DNA of 53,496 bases from Acanthaster planci (GCF_001949145.1 NW_019091706.1:54229-107724); one strand, 5' to 3'. Shown: positions 1 to 12,299, counted from the stretch's first letter. Program-made: numbers and translations. The notes: generated from the letters alone by a model not told the origin.

Positions 1-1689
1 GACACTAATGAAGTCCACGCTACCATCGACTTGATATTTAGGGAACGCAACAATACTAATAACCATGTTCAAATTGATAGGATCGCCATTCATTTAAAAA
101 ACAACTGCGCAGAAACAAAAAGAAGCTTAGTGCAGAACGAAAAGTGGATTTTTCGCAGACAAAAAAAATAAATTTTACTCGCCAAAGATGAAAAAAAAGA
201 GACTCTATTCAAACTCTGCTTAAAAATCTCAACCAGCTGAACAAAAAGGATCAAGTGCTATGCTGAGAAGTAAAGCGTGTAAAACAACAAATTCGGGGGA
301 AAAAACCCTATTTTTTTTAAAGAGTATTTTTAGCAGAGTTTATATGCAGTGTCAAAACGATTCAGCAGACCATCAGAAGGCAGGGTTGGGCTTAGGAAAA
401 ATTAATCAATGTTACCTTGATCCTCACTGCCTATCTGCTCAAGAATCTATCTACTGGTAGCATGCTAAACCGGAGGGGGCCACATTTCTTAGTATCATGT
501 AATGGAGGATACAAAGTAAACTGGAGCCAAACTTACCTTAGGGGCGCTTTTGCCCAGGGGCATTGTGTAGGGAAAACCGTAATATACGCGGGGAACACCA
601 CTTATTTATAGTATTTAGACCCAGGAAAAGAAGTAGTAAATTTGTCCCTATTACAGTTGCATATCAATCTCAGATAAAGCGTAAAATGCAGACCCTCATA
701 AAACCATTATTGTATAGTCGTAAAAACTGGTTTTGCTCTCGAGAGACCAGCCTGGAGACTATTTTAAACGTGGTCTTGCGCCTCGAACACATTGGTGTTG
801 GTCTTGGACCCCTTGTCTCGGTCTTCAGTTGATCTTGGTCTCCCACTGGATGTTTTCAGAATTTCGGACCGAGACCAGCTCGAAACCAATTTTAAAGTGC
901 ACTTTACGCCTTTCGTATCTGTAAATTTAGGCATAATTTTGTCGCTACATTTGTAGAAATGAAGTTTGCGGTTGCCTGACAAAATCGTGGTCAAATGACA
1001 CGACGTGACACCGAATTCCGCGCTTTCCCCAAGAACTCGGCTGTTGCATAGTCTCGGGCAAAGATTAGGCTGTGCCATGCTTGATTTGTTTGAAACTCGG
1101 CATGCATGTAAAGACGCTCTTTATCACTGCAAATGTGAGGCTTGAACTCCCTCAAACATGATTGTTACGGTCATTTGAAGTTCAAGGCAAGCTACATATG
1201 CGTGCCAATCCACCCGCATCGAGCACTACAATTGAAAAACATATACATCATAGGTTGACCTGTCTGGGTAAAATTATGCTGCGCAAGAGCGGTACGTTCA
1301 GTTTTCACAAAGTTGGTGTCAAAATGACTGCCAGAGGGTAAACCTGAAAGATCCTCAAGGCTCAGCTACTGAAAAAAATGCACTGTGGAAATATAGCCCC
1401 CCCAAAAATTGACGGAGTGTGTTTTCCGACGTCAGAGGTGAAAAAGGGGAAGATGCTGAGAGAAAATGACGTTGAAATTTGTGCCTCTGTCCATTTTCAA
1501 TGGGTCACTCAAGCTTGTTGCCTCAATTTGCCCTTTATGAACATGCGCGCATAAATTAAAATTAAATACTAGTAGTGAACTGGTCCATCGTGGAGCCAGC
1601 ACACGCTGCCCGAACCAATATGACCCAAATGACGTGTCAGTGCGGGCGGCCCTATAGAAAAAAAGAAACGTTTGCTTGAAGTTCGCCAT
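1..1689. other. intergenic DNA, no gene recognised
   Basis: I see no exon of the SLC27A array and no other recognisable coding exon here. The open frames are short and show no conserved domain. The segment is A+T rich and lies outside the duplicated unit that starts near 1690. Its one internal pattern is a pair of diverged direct repeats near 744-790 and 871-917. Confidence 0.6.
744..917. repeat. two diverged direct repeats of about 46 bp
   Basis: Both copies begin GAGACCAGC, continue with an ATTTTAAA core and end in a GCCT-T/C-TCG-type block. They occupy roughly 744-790 and 871-917. Between them lie further GGTCTTGG/GGTCTCGG-type words. This could be a fragment of a dispersed repeat; no terminal structure or coding capacity is visible. 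Confidence 0.4.
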
Positions 1690-2895
1690 GAAGTTCACTC
1701 TCGACAGCTAGATCGACAATGGACAATTCTTGACAGCGGTGACCGTGCAAGATCTAAGATCTCGAATTTTTCTCGCCGTTCATGTATTTGCTATCAGGAA
1801 CTTAATAATTTTGTACACTAAAATCGAATATGCTAACTGATTACGTCATGAACGATCCCTGCGGAGTTGTTTAATACCTGGATCATTTCTCTCCGTTCAA
1901 AAAATAAATCAAAAACCTGTACCGAATTGCCCCAAGTACAGGTGTTTGTTGACGTGCAGTCCCAAATTATTCTTTGCTTCACTTTAGCTTCTTGTCAACG
2001 TGGTATGGTAATTTACAAGCTTAGACAGTGAGAGCAGTCGTGTCGTCAGGTAGAAGCCCATGTGGGGATTGTGTGCGGGTATCCAGAACTACTTCCATTA
2101 CGTTGTATCACATAAAATAAGTTGTGCACATTCAAAGCTGTTCTCGCCCTCACATTTTAATACAATACAAACTATAAACACTAATCCAGCAATTCAACTT
2201 TCTGGGAAAAAGCAGACGTGCTATGTGAGTGCAGAATCATTCGTATTTTCACAATATAGCGGGAATGAATAGATATTGTAGAGCTTTGCAGGCTCTCTGA
2301 TGTTATACAAATTCCGTTTCTTGATGCCCGTCCATTAAAAGTCAACCCTGGGCCTAGGGTTTGGAAGATTTCGACAGACAGTTCTTTTTATGGCTTTGTT
2401 GTCCATAACGTGTATAGCCGTGTCCACATTTAAACCAGTTCGGCTTGAAATCGCACACAATTCTATAACAGCGACTAGAGTTACCACTGATACTGAAGTC
2501 CTGTATAATTTCAAGCCGTAGCCAAGTTATTCAGACATACCCATAATTTTATGCACTGGTTTTCTTCCTTGCCAATGGACAAAAATATAGTCTGATATAT
2601 AACATTGGCTTAAAACTGTTTGGTAAGACGAAAGTGCAGTTTTCAACCCTTTTCAAAACATCTTGAACAATTTCTCAAACTTTCATAACGAAAGTATAGT
2701 TGAAGATAACTCGCATTGTGTGGCAATGCACCTTCTTGTGAACAAAGCAAAGAACTGATGATGTGTTTTAACACATTCCCACATTAAAAAAGCAATCAAT
2801 GTCCTCCAGTTTTTTAGAAACTTTAATTTCATCAATGTAAACTTTCATTAACTGATTCTAAATGTTTCCGTTAAGTCTTAGTCAGTGTAATGTCT
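1690..2895. repeat. 3' flank of gene 1, left part of segmental duplication unit 1
   Basis: This segment aligns by eye with 12300-14963, the 3' flank of gene 2. Shared landmarks are GTGCAAGATCT near 1746 and 12332, TTGACGTGCAGTCCCA near 1949 and 12636, GGGGATTGTGT near 2063 and 12741, and ACACATTCCCACATT just before the last exon at about 2770 and 14807. The part next to 2896 probably contains the 3' UTR of gene 1. I found no clear AATAAA on the minus strand close to the stop codon. Confidence 0.7.
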
Positions 2896-5800
2896 TCATA
2901 GCTTGGCCTTTCCAATGACAATTCTTTGCATGGCGTCCTTGTCTAAGGGTGCGTAAGTCTTTTTCTCCTCATCCATGAAGAAGAGAGGGTCTGATATGAC
3001 ATTGGGGTCAAATCCCTCACGGGCGAGGTCTGTCTTCTTGTGCTTGAATGTCCCCGTGATCTCCATCTCTTCCATGATTCGCAGAAACTTTGGGCATGCG
3101 TAGAGCGGCAGTGACCTGACCACGTGATCGTAGAAGGCCTTAGGGTCGAGCTGATGTGTCTTTCTGAAAACGACTGCAGCCATTCCTGCTCTGCCGTCTT
3201 GACCTTCAGTTTCCATGTGGGATTAAAAATGAAACACTTATTACTAGATTAAAATGTCCCATTAACACTTTTCCTAAACTCAAAAATGTAATTTCACAAT
3301 AGTGTTTCAAAAACACAGCAAATCATGAACGAGTTTGATTGCCCTGAAAAAAAATGCCATGCAACCATAAACGTAAAACACTACTCTACACAAAGTATCA
3401 TTTTCGTTTTCTTTATTGCTGCTGATGGCCTAAAATAGACACATTGCACAGTAAAAATCCCGACACAATTCTACATCTTCTTGTCAATCATACCTGGAAC
3501 CCGTACGCCATACACGTTAGCCTCTTGTACACCTGAGTACTGGTTTAACATATGAGCCACTTCTGTTGTTGCAACATTCTCGCCTTTCCATCTAATTAGT
3601 AAGAAGAAAACGTGTAAGGTAGTCAACACATTACATGTATTCTGATTGGTTGGTTGTTGATCACGTGTCATTGAACTTGATTTCTATTGCATGGTGAATG
3701 GAGTTTCATTCACGTGCAAACTGCAAGGACACCTGACCGCCGGGCATGGTTCGAGGTGCAATTCAAAAGTTACCTGAACGTGTCTCCAAGTCGGTCTTTA
3801 AAATACAGGTAACCATCCTTGTCATGTACCATCAGATCGCCAGAGTTGATGAACAAGTCGCCATTTTTCACCACATTTCGGACCAGTTTCTTTTCAGTCA
3901 TTGAACTGTCGCCAAGGTATCCGTCGAAGCGCATTGCGATATCATCCCGACGGACCAACATCAGACCAGGTTGACCTGGCAAATAGAGGGTAGAAACCTA
4001 GAAGAAGAAGAAGCTCTTGGGTTTTTCACAAACAAACGTTTGTAAATGGTGGCTCAAATACATGGAAGGAAGCGACAAAGTGAAGCCAATAGAATTGACT
4101 TTCCTCGCAATGAGACTGAAAACAATAGGAGTTTTGACGCCAAAGTAACTTCATAGTAGAATTGGACATCATAACGGAGTCTGGACCCCAGGAAATTTTG
4201 CGCCTGTAAAAAGCAAGCCAATTCTGAAGAAAAAAATAGGGTTCCAGAGAGTGCAATAAAGATATTTAGAGAGCTATTTTGAACCCGATAGTGAAGGGAC
4301 AGCATAATACCTGGAGACGTGAGGATGCATTTGCCGTCTTGACCACGAATCGGTTGAACTGTCTCCAACTCACACTCTACTATAACAAAGTAGTCGGTCA
4401 ACGCCTGCAGAGAGAGGTACATTTCGAGTTTAAAAGCATAGCAACGGGTGTTATCCCATCAAACATCATTTTGTATACGCTGCACCATCCTTACCATCTT
4501 GTATAGACCGATTAAGTTAGTCCCACCCACTGGGCAAGTAGAAAAGTAAGTCTGCCTATCTCCCGCCCTCTTTTACGTATGGTGTTCTATAGCCGAAAAA
4601 ATGGCGTTGCATCGTGCAGGCGCCCTGAAGCCAGTACACGACGCTACGACAGCTCCGTCGTGTCGTACCGTCGACCCATTGCGTGTGGTGTGCCATCGCG
4701 TCGTGCTCTCTTTGTCGCCTCATCACTGGTAGAAATAAGGGGCGCCCTAAGAGACAGAGCTGAGGGTGCAGTCCATTGCAGGATCAACTCCCTGGGTCTT
4801 TGAGCTTTCATATGAGGGTAGAAGGGCTAAAAACTACGGTTGAAAAATGGTCCTAAGTGCCCGAGAAAGTTGAGGGTTGCCACTTGAAAAATGGCTACAA
4901 TCAGACTTCGGAAAAATCACTTTTAGGGGGATGATTTTGGTTTGTGGGAATAATTAAAAATGTAAATGGTTAACTCACAAGAAACTGAAAAGAAATTGAA
5001 AGATTAGGGACAGACAACAATTTATTTGTGTTTCAGAAATCTCAGGGATGTTGGTATGCATGTAAATGGGCCCTGCACAGTACTGATTTTACACTGTTTT
5101 CAATGGGGTTTGAATCAGTGGACTATACCCAAAGGTTTCATACCAATCGATACCATCACATGATACCATCTTGTAGGTGCTATGGACAAACATTATTATT
5201 ACTTGGACTTGTGACATAGGCCCTCTAATGGCTGTGACAATCACTAGCCCTTTTTAGAAATACCAAGGCACGACGACACGGTACGACTGACGACGACACA
5301 AAGCGACAGCACGACACGACGGTTTGACGACACGGCCGATGGCATAACTTAAGGATGCAACAGCATGACGGAAGGACGCGACGGCCTAACCCACACGGAA
5401 TAAAACCATACAAAGGCAGGCGACGATACGACGGCAAGGCACAGATCCATTTCGGATCATGCTCCCCAATCCACTTTATTTCTCAAACACTTTGAAATGG
5501 TAAGAAACATGACTATTTTGCTTTAGAGATGATATAAAGCCTGACAAATATGTTTTATGTGAACAGTAATAGTGACAGAAACAATCCATCCTGGTACTAG
5601 GAAAATCTATTATCTACACACTCTAAAAACTCCAGGGTCAGATTGACTCCAAATTGGGTCCCATTATTATAACTGGGACTTGTGACATAGGCCCTCTAAA
5701 TTATGACCCAGAAAGGGTCAAATACGACCCTAAAGGTGGTCATTTTTTACCCAGAAAGGGGTCACGCCGAATGGGACTTAATTCTGGGTCAATTCGACCA

Positions 5801-8800
5801 GGGAGTTTTTAGAATGGACAATTTTTACTAGGTTTAGCTCACTTTCAAATGATGCAACTTGGTTAAACGCGAGACACAACTATACAAATTGCCAAACGAT
5901 GCTACATGTACTAACAAGTTTGGACTTCTATTGTCTTGGAAAGGGATTCGTGACATACCAGAGTTAAGACAAAACCCACCCTGAAAATACCATGGTATCT
6001 TCCAGTGCTTCCCACTTTGCCGTCCATGTTGACGTTGAAGTATGGCAAATCAGTTGCACCGTAGAATTCAGCGATGTGGCCGATGTTGAATCGCTTTTGA
6101 AATTCTACCCATATATCAGGGCGCAGACCGTTGCCAATAGCGTAGCGGATTTTGTGAGAGTACTTGCCGTCATCCAGGCGCTATTCATATCGGGAAAAGC
6201 CAACAAGTCTTATATGAAAAAGTTTAATTTTAAATTGCCAGTGCGTCACAATGCCAAAAATCCTGAGGCAAACGTTGTGGATTGGACAGGTCAGAGTTCC
6301 GCTGCTTTGGGTCTGTGATTGCAGTCAGTTAGCGATCACATAAAGCAAAGTCTGGATATCAATCAAAGGCGGAGACGTCTTGTCACACGTGGGGGGTGAT
6401 TTCTGAAAGGTCATCCTAGTGTGGAGCGGGACATGGCGCAGGGCCCAGTCCAAGAGCAAACTTCATTGGGGGGGGGGTTAAGGGCCACCTGTTGGAGTGC
6501 AGGGGCAAAGCCGAGGGCACATAAAGTTAGTGACTTCGGGGGGGGGGGGTGATTACTCTATTATGGTAATCCCCAGGCCAAAAAGGTGTGTCGGGGATAT
6601 ACTCCACGGCCATGATGTCAATCATATTAATTTGGCTTAGTGCTGAGAGATTTAGCTTTTACCCTTACACCGATTTACATTATTTGCAGTGTATTCGCGG
6701 GAAAGTTCTAGGGTTGCAAAGCAACCGTGGAAGTTCAGATAGGAGTCAAAGGCTTTAAACAGTGGTGGTTAGGAGATAAATTTTTTTCTTGCAACTAGAT
6801 CAGATCAAAACTGATGAGCAATTTGTAAAAATCCAGAGACTAGAGGAATGCGGCAATCATGTAACACCCAACTTTCTGCTGATGACATAACACTGACGGC
6901 ATTTTTTTACCGGTGGCTGTGCAAGGAGGTAACGACAAATCTCCCCGATGTACTGGATCACCGTGGCACGGTATCTGCGGACATCATCCCAGAATCTCCG
7001 AACTGAGAAATTAGTCAGAGCTACGGTACACCCTTAAAGACAAATATGGAATAAAAATTTCAAAGAGGAACCCACAGTGAAGGGAAACCCACGATAACCT
7101 AACTCTGTATTGATGTCAAGGGAAGACAATAGAACATAAAAAAAGAACAGAGTGATGTTACCAGGTCTTAGGCGGGGGGGGGGAACAAGATGGACATTTT
7201 TGTTAAAATGACTGTCTAAGCTATTTTCGTGCGCAAGGGAATCCGCTCGCCCTGAAGGGTGGTTGCATTGTTTCCAAAATGCTGGCTCTTTGACTTCCTA
7301 AAAGTACTAACATATAACTGGGGGCTTTTGTACCCCGCCCCCTTCATTGGAGACGCCACTACTTAGAGGGCACCGATACGTCCAATTTATATCGCCAAAG
7401 CAAGTGACGTCATAGAGTGCGGGCTCCGTGGTTTTTAAGTTTACATACAAGTTAACAATGTCATGAGAATTTTACTTTGTTCAAACAGGGGACCGTTGCT
7501 GGTGATGAGTCGGATATAGGAAGACTGGCGACGTAGGTAAAGGTGAGCTACACTACTCAACAGAATTAAAGGGACAAGAGAACAGAATGTTTTTATCATA
7601 GTCTATATGGGCTACCGTTAGAACAAGAGGCATTAAAGTTATGCAACAACACCTGAATGATTTTCACATAACTTTAATGCCTCTTGTTATAACGGTATCC
7701 CATATGGACCATGACAAAAACAGTCTGTTCTCTTGTTCCTTTAATTCTTTTGAGTAGTGTATAACAATGATGGCAGTGATCAAATGCTTACTGTAATGAG
7801 TTGTGACGGCGGGACAGAGTACTATGATAACGAAAACACTGACACTGTTGATACAAATGATACGTGTGGTGATTGATACCTATTTCTATCACGACACTCA
7901 CCAACTCGTATGACATTAACGAGCCCCACATTTAAGGCTGCGCTGTGGTAGAGAGGCAGTGACGTGTACATGACGTCATCCTTAGTCAATCCGAACGATT
8001 GGTGTATGAAGGAAGTCCTGACTTGGCGGTAATGCGGTACTTTCACTGGCTTGGGGAGACCTAGAGTAATACGGTATCAGACTTCAACACAAGCTTCCGG
8101 GAAGTTGTGAATGTTTTTATACAGCAGACCATTATTTGTGGACTTAACATTTTGATCTGCTTGTGCGCATTCGGGTAAGGCAGTCGTTGAATCCACTAAA
8201 CTTTGTACAAACCTAACAAGATACGTGAATGATGGCCGAACAGAATCTGGTTTGAAGCAAATCGACTATGGAAGACGTGCAATCTTGCTCAGTTAGTTAA
8301 GAATGCGTAATATGCCGTCATTTCCCATATAGGCGCATTCCTATTAACCGGCGTTATTTTCATTGCGCCCGATGTCCGTATGCTTGAAATGCAGAAAGTG
8401 TTTAACGAAAAGTGTACAAAACAAGACGTGGAAGCGGAATGGATCCAAACCGTGCCTAAAATATGGAAAGGCCCCTTCAACCTTAAAACACAGCCGATTT
8501 TTTCTGAACACGCCTCAAGAATCCAACTGTCTGGAAGGCTACACTAAGGCTTGGCGTGCTTAGAAAGACACTTATTATTAGTACATTCTGCGAAGTTTGG
8601 ATTAAGCACGCTAGCGAGAACATTTGACATTTTGGCTAACCTGTCTCAGGGAAATGAGTGTTTAGCGATATAAGCCCGAAGTTCACAAACTTAGTGTCAA
8701 AATAACCACAAGGCATGACTCCGAAAGGCTTTGAGCAGGAAACATAGCACAGCAACGATACTGGATAAAATAGTTGTGGTAAACCTACCTGTTGTTCCCG

Positions 8801-11658
8801 AGGTGAAGATGTACATTGCGTCATCAAAGTTAGACATGCCCTCGCGTTCGCTCCGCGGTATTGGATCACTGCGCTCGTTCCATGTCCGAACACGGATCAT
8901 CCCCTCAGGAATGAGCCGTTTCTCCCGGTCTCCAATGATCCATACTCGGATGCCCAGTACCTGCAGTTCATGCAAGATAGTCTCTATGGAGTCCATCAAA
9001 AGTTGATCTGAATTAGGAGAGAAGTAGGGAAAGGTTCTCATGATGAAACACTGAGCTTCGAAGTTACCGAACTATATTCTCCTTGTCCAAAATCTTATCC
9101 TTATACAGGGAGAGATAAGATCTTTTTTTTACAAAAAACGAAAAAGAAATTGATCCCTTGACTTGCATGAACTACCCGCCACGCCAGCGTTCTGTAAGTA
9201 TGATCGTTTTCAACTTCGTTCCCAGTTACGGTTAGACTGACCTGTACATCATATACGTGTGAAACTCCATGAACCAGTATCCCCATTGGTAACATAAAAC
9301 ATTCAGACCTTCAACAACCCCCAAAACACGAAACGATAAAAAAATTGCATAAAAATATTTTCGCAAGTTAGTTAACAGAACCAGATCGCTCTTTACGTAT
9401 CTATGTATTTGTCAACTTCATGTACATGTATTTATGACTAAGTCCAGTGTATTTTCAGCTGTCCTGCGAAGCTCTACATCCTATTTGACCGTCGACGGGC
9501 TCATGGAGCGATGACCTGTTCATTCCAGCTGATGCATACCACAGCGTAAAACACAAAAAACCTCACATCCTCATTTTGTATGTTTTTACCTAGGATGTGA
9601 TATTTAATAATTATTGACCGTTGTGGTGTGGGATATGACGCTGTGAACACCAGACGGACGCATAACGCCCCGAGGCGAAGCCGAGGGCGCCATGCGTCCC
9701 TCGGGTGTTCACATTGTCATACGTCTGTCTTAAAGAATTTGTCCAAAGAAACCAGCTGAAAATTTTCAGAAAATGATGGGCCCACTGTAAAACTGTACAG
9801 TTAACGTACGTAGACGATATCACTTGCAAATGCACTGTCCCGTCCGATCCCTTTCTTTAATTGCGTAAACGTTAATGTGAAACTAGCGCGGGCACCAGTG
9901 AGTAAATTTATATAGTCTGGTTAGCGGTCCTCGCATTACGTAATACAATGCGGGGACGGGAACGAGTCTGTTGTACGAGCGCAATGATCGAATTTTCAGG
10001 TAGCTTATGCACAAAATGTATAATGGGTACCACGCAAAGCTGACTGAAGGACCACTATGTTCGTTCTCGAACTTCCAAAAGCTCTTTTGTTTCGCGCTCA
10101 CGTACGCGTGTGTGTGCGCGTACAGTCGGAAGAATGAGATGTCTCACGGTGAGTGTGACATGCGGATATGTCGCCCTGTCATGTGATCATTCTGGGCCTA
10201 TGAACGGACAGTATCCAAGACAAAGGTATGACAATAGAGTACCGAAGTGAATACGTCACGCGCACAATTAGTGTGTAAAAGGCATTAGCGCGAGAACCAG
10301 CGCATGAACCAACACGCGCGCACTCCATTTGTTTGCACTGCACTGTTTGGCTCACAGTGACGTCACACTGCGGTACTCTATTGACCTTTCCCCATGAAAT
10401 ATGCAAATTAGACGGGTGCATGCGGGCTACTACCACTGGTTGGCAAGTGGAGCCGTCAACACTGTCGGTAGCGTAGGCGACCTGCTAGTAACCATAACCT
10501 GGAGCGTTGACGGTCAATCAACACCATATTACAGCCTTTGCCCGATACTTAAGCACGCTTTTCTCGAAACTAGGTGAAGGTTTCAGTGTCCTGAGGTTGG
10601 AAAGTAACAGTTCCTTGTCTTTAAGTTTGGCACTCATGTCAAACTATAATAGCAGAGAAACGGCGATAGTGACGCGCGCATGGAGATTTGTATTATTACG
10701 TCAAAGATTTAAGCAACTTGCCAACCAGTGGCACTAATGTATATGCGCCTGCCTGATTTGCATATTTCATGGGAAAGGTTGATTGGACTTGAAAGTGCTG
10801 TAAATGAGAGTGCTGCAACCAAATTTAACTGTTTACAGCCAACGGGAAAACAAATTCTTTTGGTGTTTATTTTATTTATCAAATTCAAATGAAAAATACT
10901 TGCGCATTTTTTGTTTCCAGCTATGATTATTCTCCATGTAATTAGCTAAATTTACAAAGCAAATGGGAGAATAGCTGCAGGACAGCAAAAGACGGTTCTG
11001 TATGCAGAAAAACATCATATCAGGAAGCAGTGTAACGAGAAATATTGGGGGTGGGTGGTTGAGTCCAAACAATTTGGAAAAAAATGAAATTTAAAAACAT
11101 TGAAAATTTGGAATGGTCCCTAAGGATTGTCAGCATTATTGCGATTCACGTACCTGCTCCACAGACAATCGCTTTCACTTTACAAGCTTTGATACAATGG
11201 AGGAGTGCATCACCTGTCAGGTGATAGTTCAGAAGAGCAATCTGCAGGCCGAGCTTGTTGAAGGCCAACCAGGAGATAATGAAACTGGGCTCGTTCATCA
11301 TGAATATCCCTACAGTGTCCAAGCACATCACGGCCTTAGTTCCCTTCACAAACCGAGCCAGTTTGTTAGCCTCTTTGTCCACTTCTCCGTAAGTGTGCAG
11401 CTCGTCTTGGTACAAGATGAACACCTTCTCTGGTGTCTGCTTGGCGTGTTCCTCGAAGAAATCGACAAGTTTGACGTTCTTCTGTTGCAGCGTGGCCAGT
11501 AACTTTTGGAAACGCCGTCTTTGCCAAATGCTCGCCAGGTCCTGGAAAACTGTGGGACCGTACTTGAGGCGAAGGAAAGCCACAGTTGCCAGCGGCAGCC
11601 CCGTAAGGGTTGCCACTGCCGTCACCCCAGCCACTTTACTACCAATGGGGAGAGGCAT
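2896..11658 (-). CDS. SLC27A2-like: gene 1: SLC27A2-like very long-chain acyl-CoA synthetase / fatty acid transport protein, 635 aa, 9 exons
   Basis: Exons in coding order: 11154-11658, 8789-9007, 7902-8060, 6911-7032, 5980-6180, 4311-4404, 3774-3975, 3494-3591 and 2896-3203. All introns fit GT-AG and the frame is open for 635 residues, close to vertebrate SLC27A2 (about 620). Residues about 8-30 form a hydrophobic helix. The AMP-binding P-loop TSGTTG is at 237-242, followed by LPK. YGATD is at 375-379, where most relatives have Glu instead of Asp. The FATP signature [16 protein letters not shown] ends at 512, TGTFKHKK is at 583-590, and the protein ends in AKL, a PTS1-type signal. Family knowledge: such enzymes use ATP and CoA to activate long and very long chain fatty acids at peroxisomal or ER membranes. 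The start at 11658 is shared with gene 2. Introns 1, 3 and 5 are enlarged by inverted-repeat elements absent from gene 2. The assignment to SLC27A2 rather than another SLC27A member is inference. Confidence 0.93.
4580..5455. repeat. foldback-like region with CGACGAC-rich arms in gene 1 intron 5
   Basis: The left arm (about 4600-4735) is rich in TCGTCG/CGTCGTG words. The right arm (about 5250-5450) is rich in the complementary CGACGACACG/ACGACACGAC words, so the two can pair as an imperfect inverted repeat around an A+T richer centre. Gene 2 intron 5 is only 729 bp against 1575 bp here, so this segment was probably gained by gene 1. It may be a foldback transposon or expanded simple sequence; arm identity is only moderate. 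Confidence 0.4.
5622..5813. mobile_element. MITE with TCTAAAAACTCC termini, gene 1 intron 5
   Basis: The left end reads TCTAAAAACTCC and the right end reads GGAGTTTTTAGA, an inverted pair. Complementarity continues inward through GGGTC/GACCC blocks (for example AATTGGGTCCCATT against AATGGGACTTAATTCTGGGT). The element is about 192 bp with no coding capacity, as expected of a non-autonomous miniature inverted-repeat element. Its interior holds a 23-bp word (5677-5699) repeated exactly at 5206-5228. Confidence 0.75.
7549..7761. mobile_element. 213-bp palindromic MITE with TACACTACTCAA termini, gene 1 intron 3
   Basis: The termini are TACACTACTCAA on the left and TTGAGTAGTGTA on the right. Nearly the whole element folds on itself: AATTAAAGG.ACAAGAGAACAG on the left pairs with CTGTTCTCTTGTTCCTTTAATT on the right, and AACAAGAGGCATTAAAGTTA pairs with TAACTTTAATGCCTCTTGTT. 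Only about 30 bases form the loop. A flanking TA is compatible with a TA target duplication. Gene 2 intron 3 is about 190 bp shorter, so this is a young insertion made after the gene 1/gene 2 duplication. Confidence 0.85.
9633..9722. mobile_element. short inverted-repeat element, gene 1 intron 1
   Basis: The arms are 9633-9663 (ATATGACGCTGTGAACACC...GGACGCAT) and 9692-9722 (ATGCGTCC...GGTGTTCACATTGTCATAC), about 31 bp each with a few mismatches. The loop is G+C rich (CGAGGCGAAGCCGAGGGC). It has the form of a small MITE or a hairpin repeat. Gene 2 intron 1 is 522 bp against 2146 bp here, so this belongs to the extra DNA in gene 1. Confidence 0.6.
10381..10783. mobile_element. inverted-repeat element of about 400 bp with 67-69 bp arms, gene 1 intron 1
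   Basis: The left arm 10381-10447 begins TTGACCTTTCCCCATGAAAT and ends CCACTGGTTGGCAAGT. The right arm 10715-10783 is its imperfect reverse complement, beginning ACTTGCCAACCAGTGGCAC. Both arms carry ATATGCAAAT. The interior has a further inverted word (CCGTCAAC against GTTGACGG, about 10454 and 10505). No coding sequence is visible. A non-autonomous DNA transposon is the simplest reading. Confidence 0.6.
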
Positions 11659-12290
11659 GCTGTCTTTTCCAGTTGAAAACTGAAAGCCTCTTGCAAAAAT
11701 GTCCGAATCAGATCCAGGTCTTCAGTGCTTATCGCGCCCTTAGGGGTGTGTTTGGGCCTACAGCGCAGGATTCACCAATATGTTTACACATCGGGAGATA
11801 AGCCTGTGTGTATAATTACATACATCTCGCCGCAGTTTTATGTGGATAAATCTGGCTAAGTTTCCATACTCTACTCAGATGTAGCATGAAATGAAGACTG
11901 CATAAGTATCAACTCCTTGGTCATCCTGGGTATGACTTCTTCCAAGATGTCAACCAGCGACCAGTGGCAGTCCAAATTTCGCAGGACACTGTGTATATAT
12001 GGTCAGTTCCAAGTCCAAAACAGCAGTATACTCCGAAAAGCAGAAAGTTTCGTAGTAGATTGGAGTTTATCACTGTATTAAATACATAGCTATGGTTTTT
12101 GTGGGAAGCACTATATCAAACTTCAATGAGGATCCTTACGTAATCACGCTTTTCCATATTGAGCATAGTGCTTTAACTTGAACACGTTGAAAACAGTAAT
12201 GCTGATAACTCCGATCAAAGTCCCAAAATCACACAGTGTGCTTCTGTGGTCGGCCCCAGTTTGCTTGTGGAAAGTTTACTCTTGTTAAAA
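11659..12290. other. 5' flank and presumed promoter region of gene 1
   Basis: This is paralogous to 22650-23230 upstream of gene 2. Shared blocks include TGTCCGAATCAGATC (11699 and 22692), a GGTCA.TTCCAAGTCC block (12001 and 23006) and GATAACTCCGATC.AAGTCCC (12205 and 23198). Conservation next to the start codon fits a promoter or 5' UTR, but I see no TATA box or initiator I can name. Confidence 0.45.
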
Positions 12291-12299
12291 AAAATATCG

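Noticed and set aside
5992-6318. Plus-strand open frame of 108 codons
   Set aside because: It is the reverse strand of gene 1 exon 5 (5980-6180); its sequence is explained by the minus-strand exon.
11113-11683. Plus-strand open frames of 96-129 codons
   Set aside because: They mirror gene 1 exon 1 (11154-11658) and recur as mirrors of exon 1 in the other copies, as expected for shadows of conserved coding sequence.
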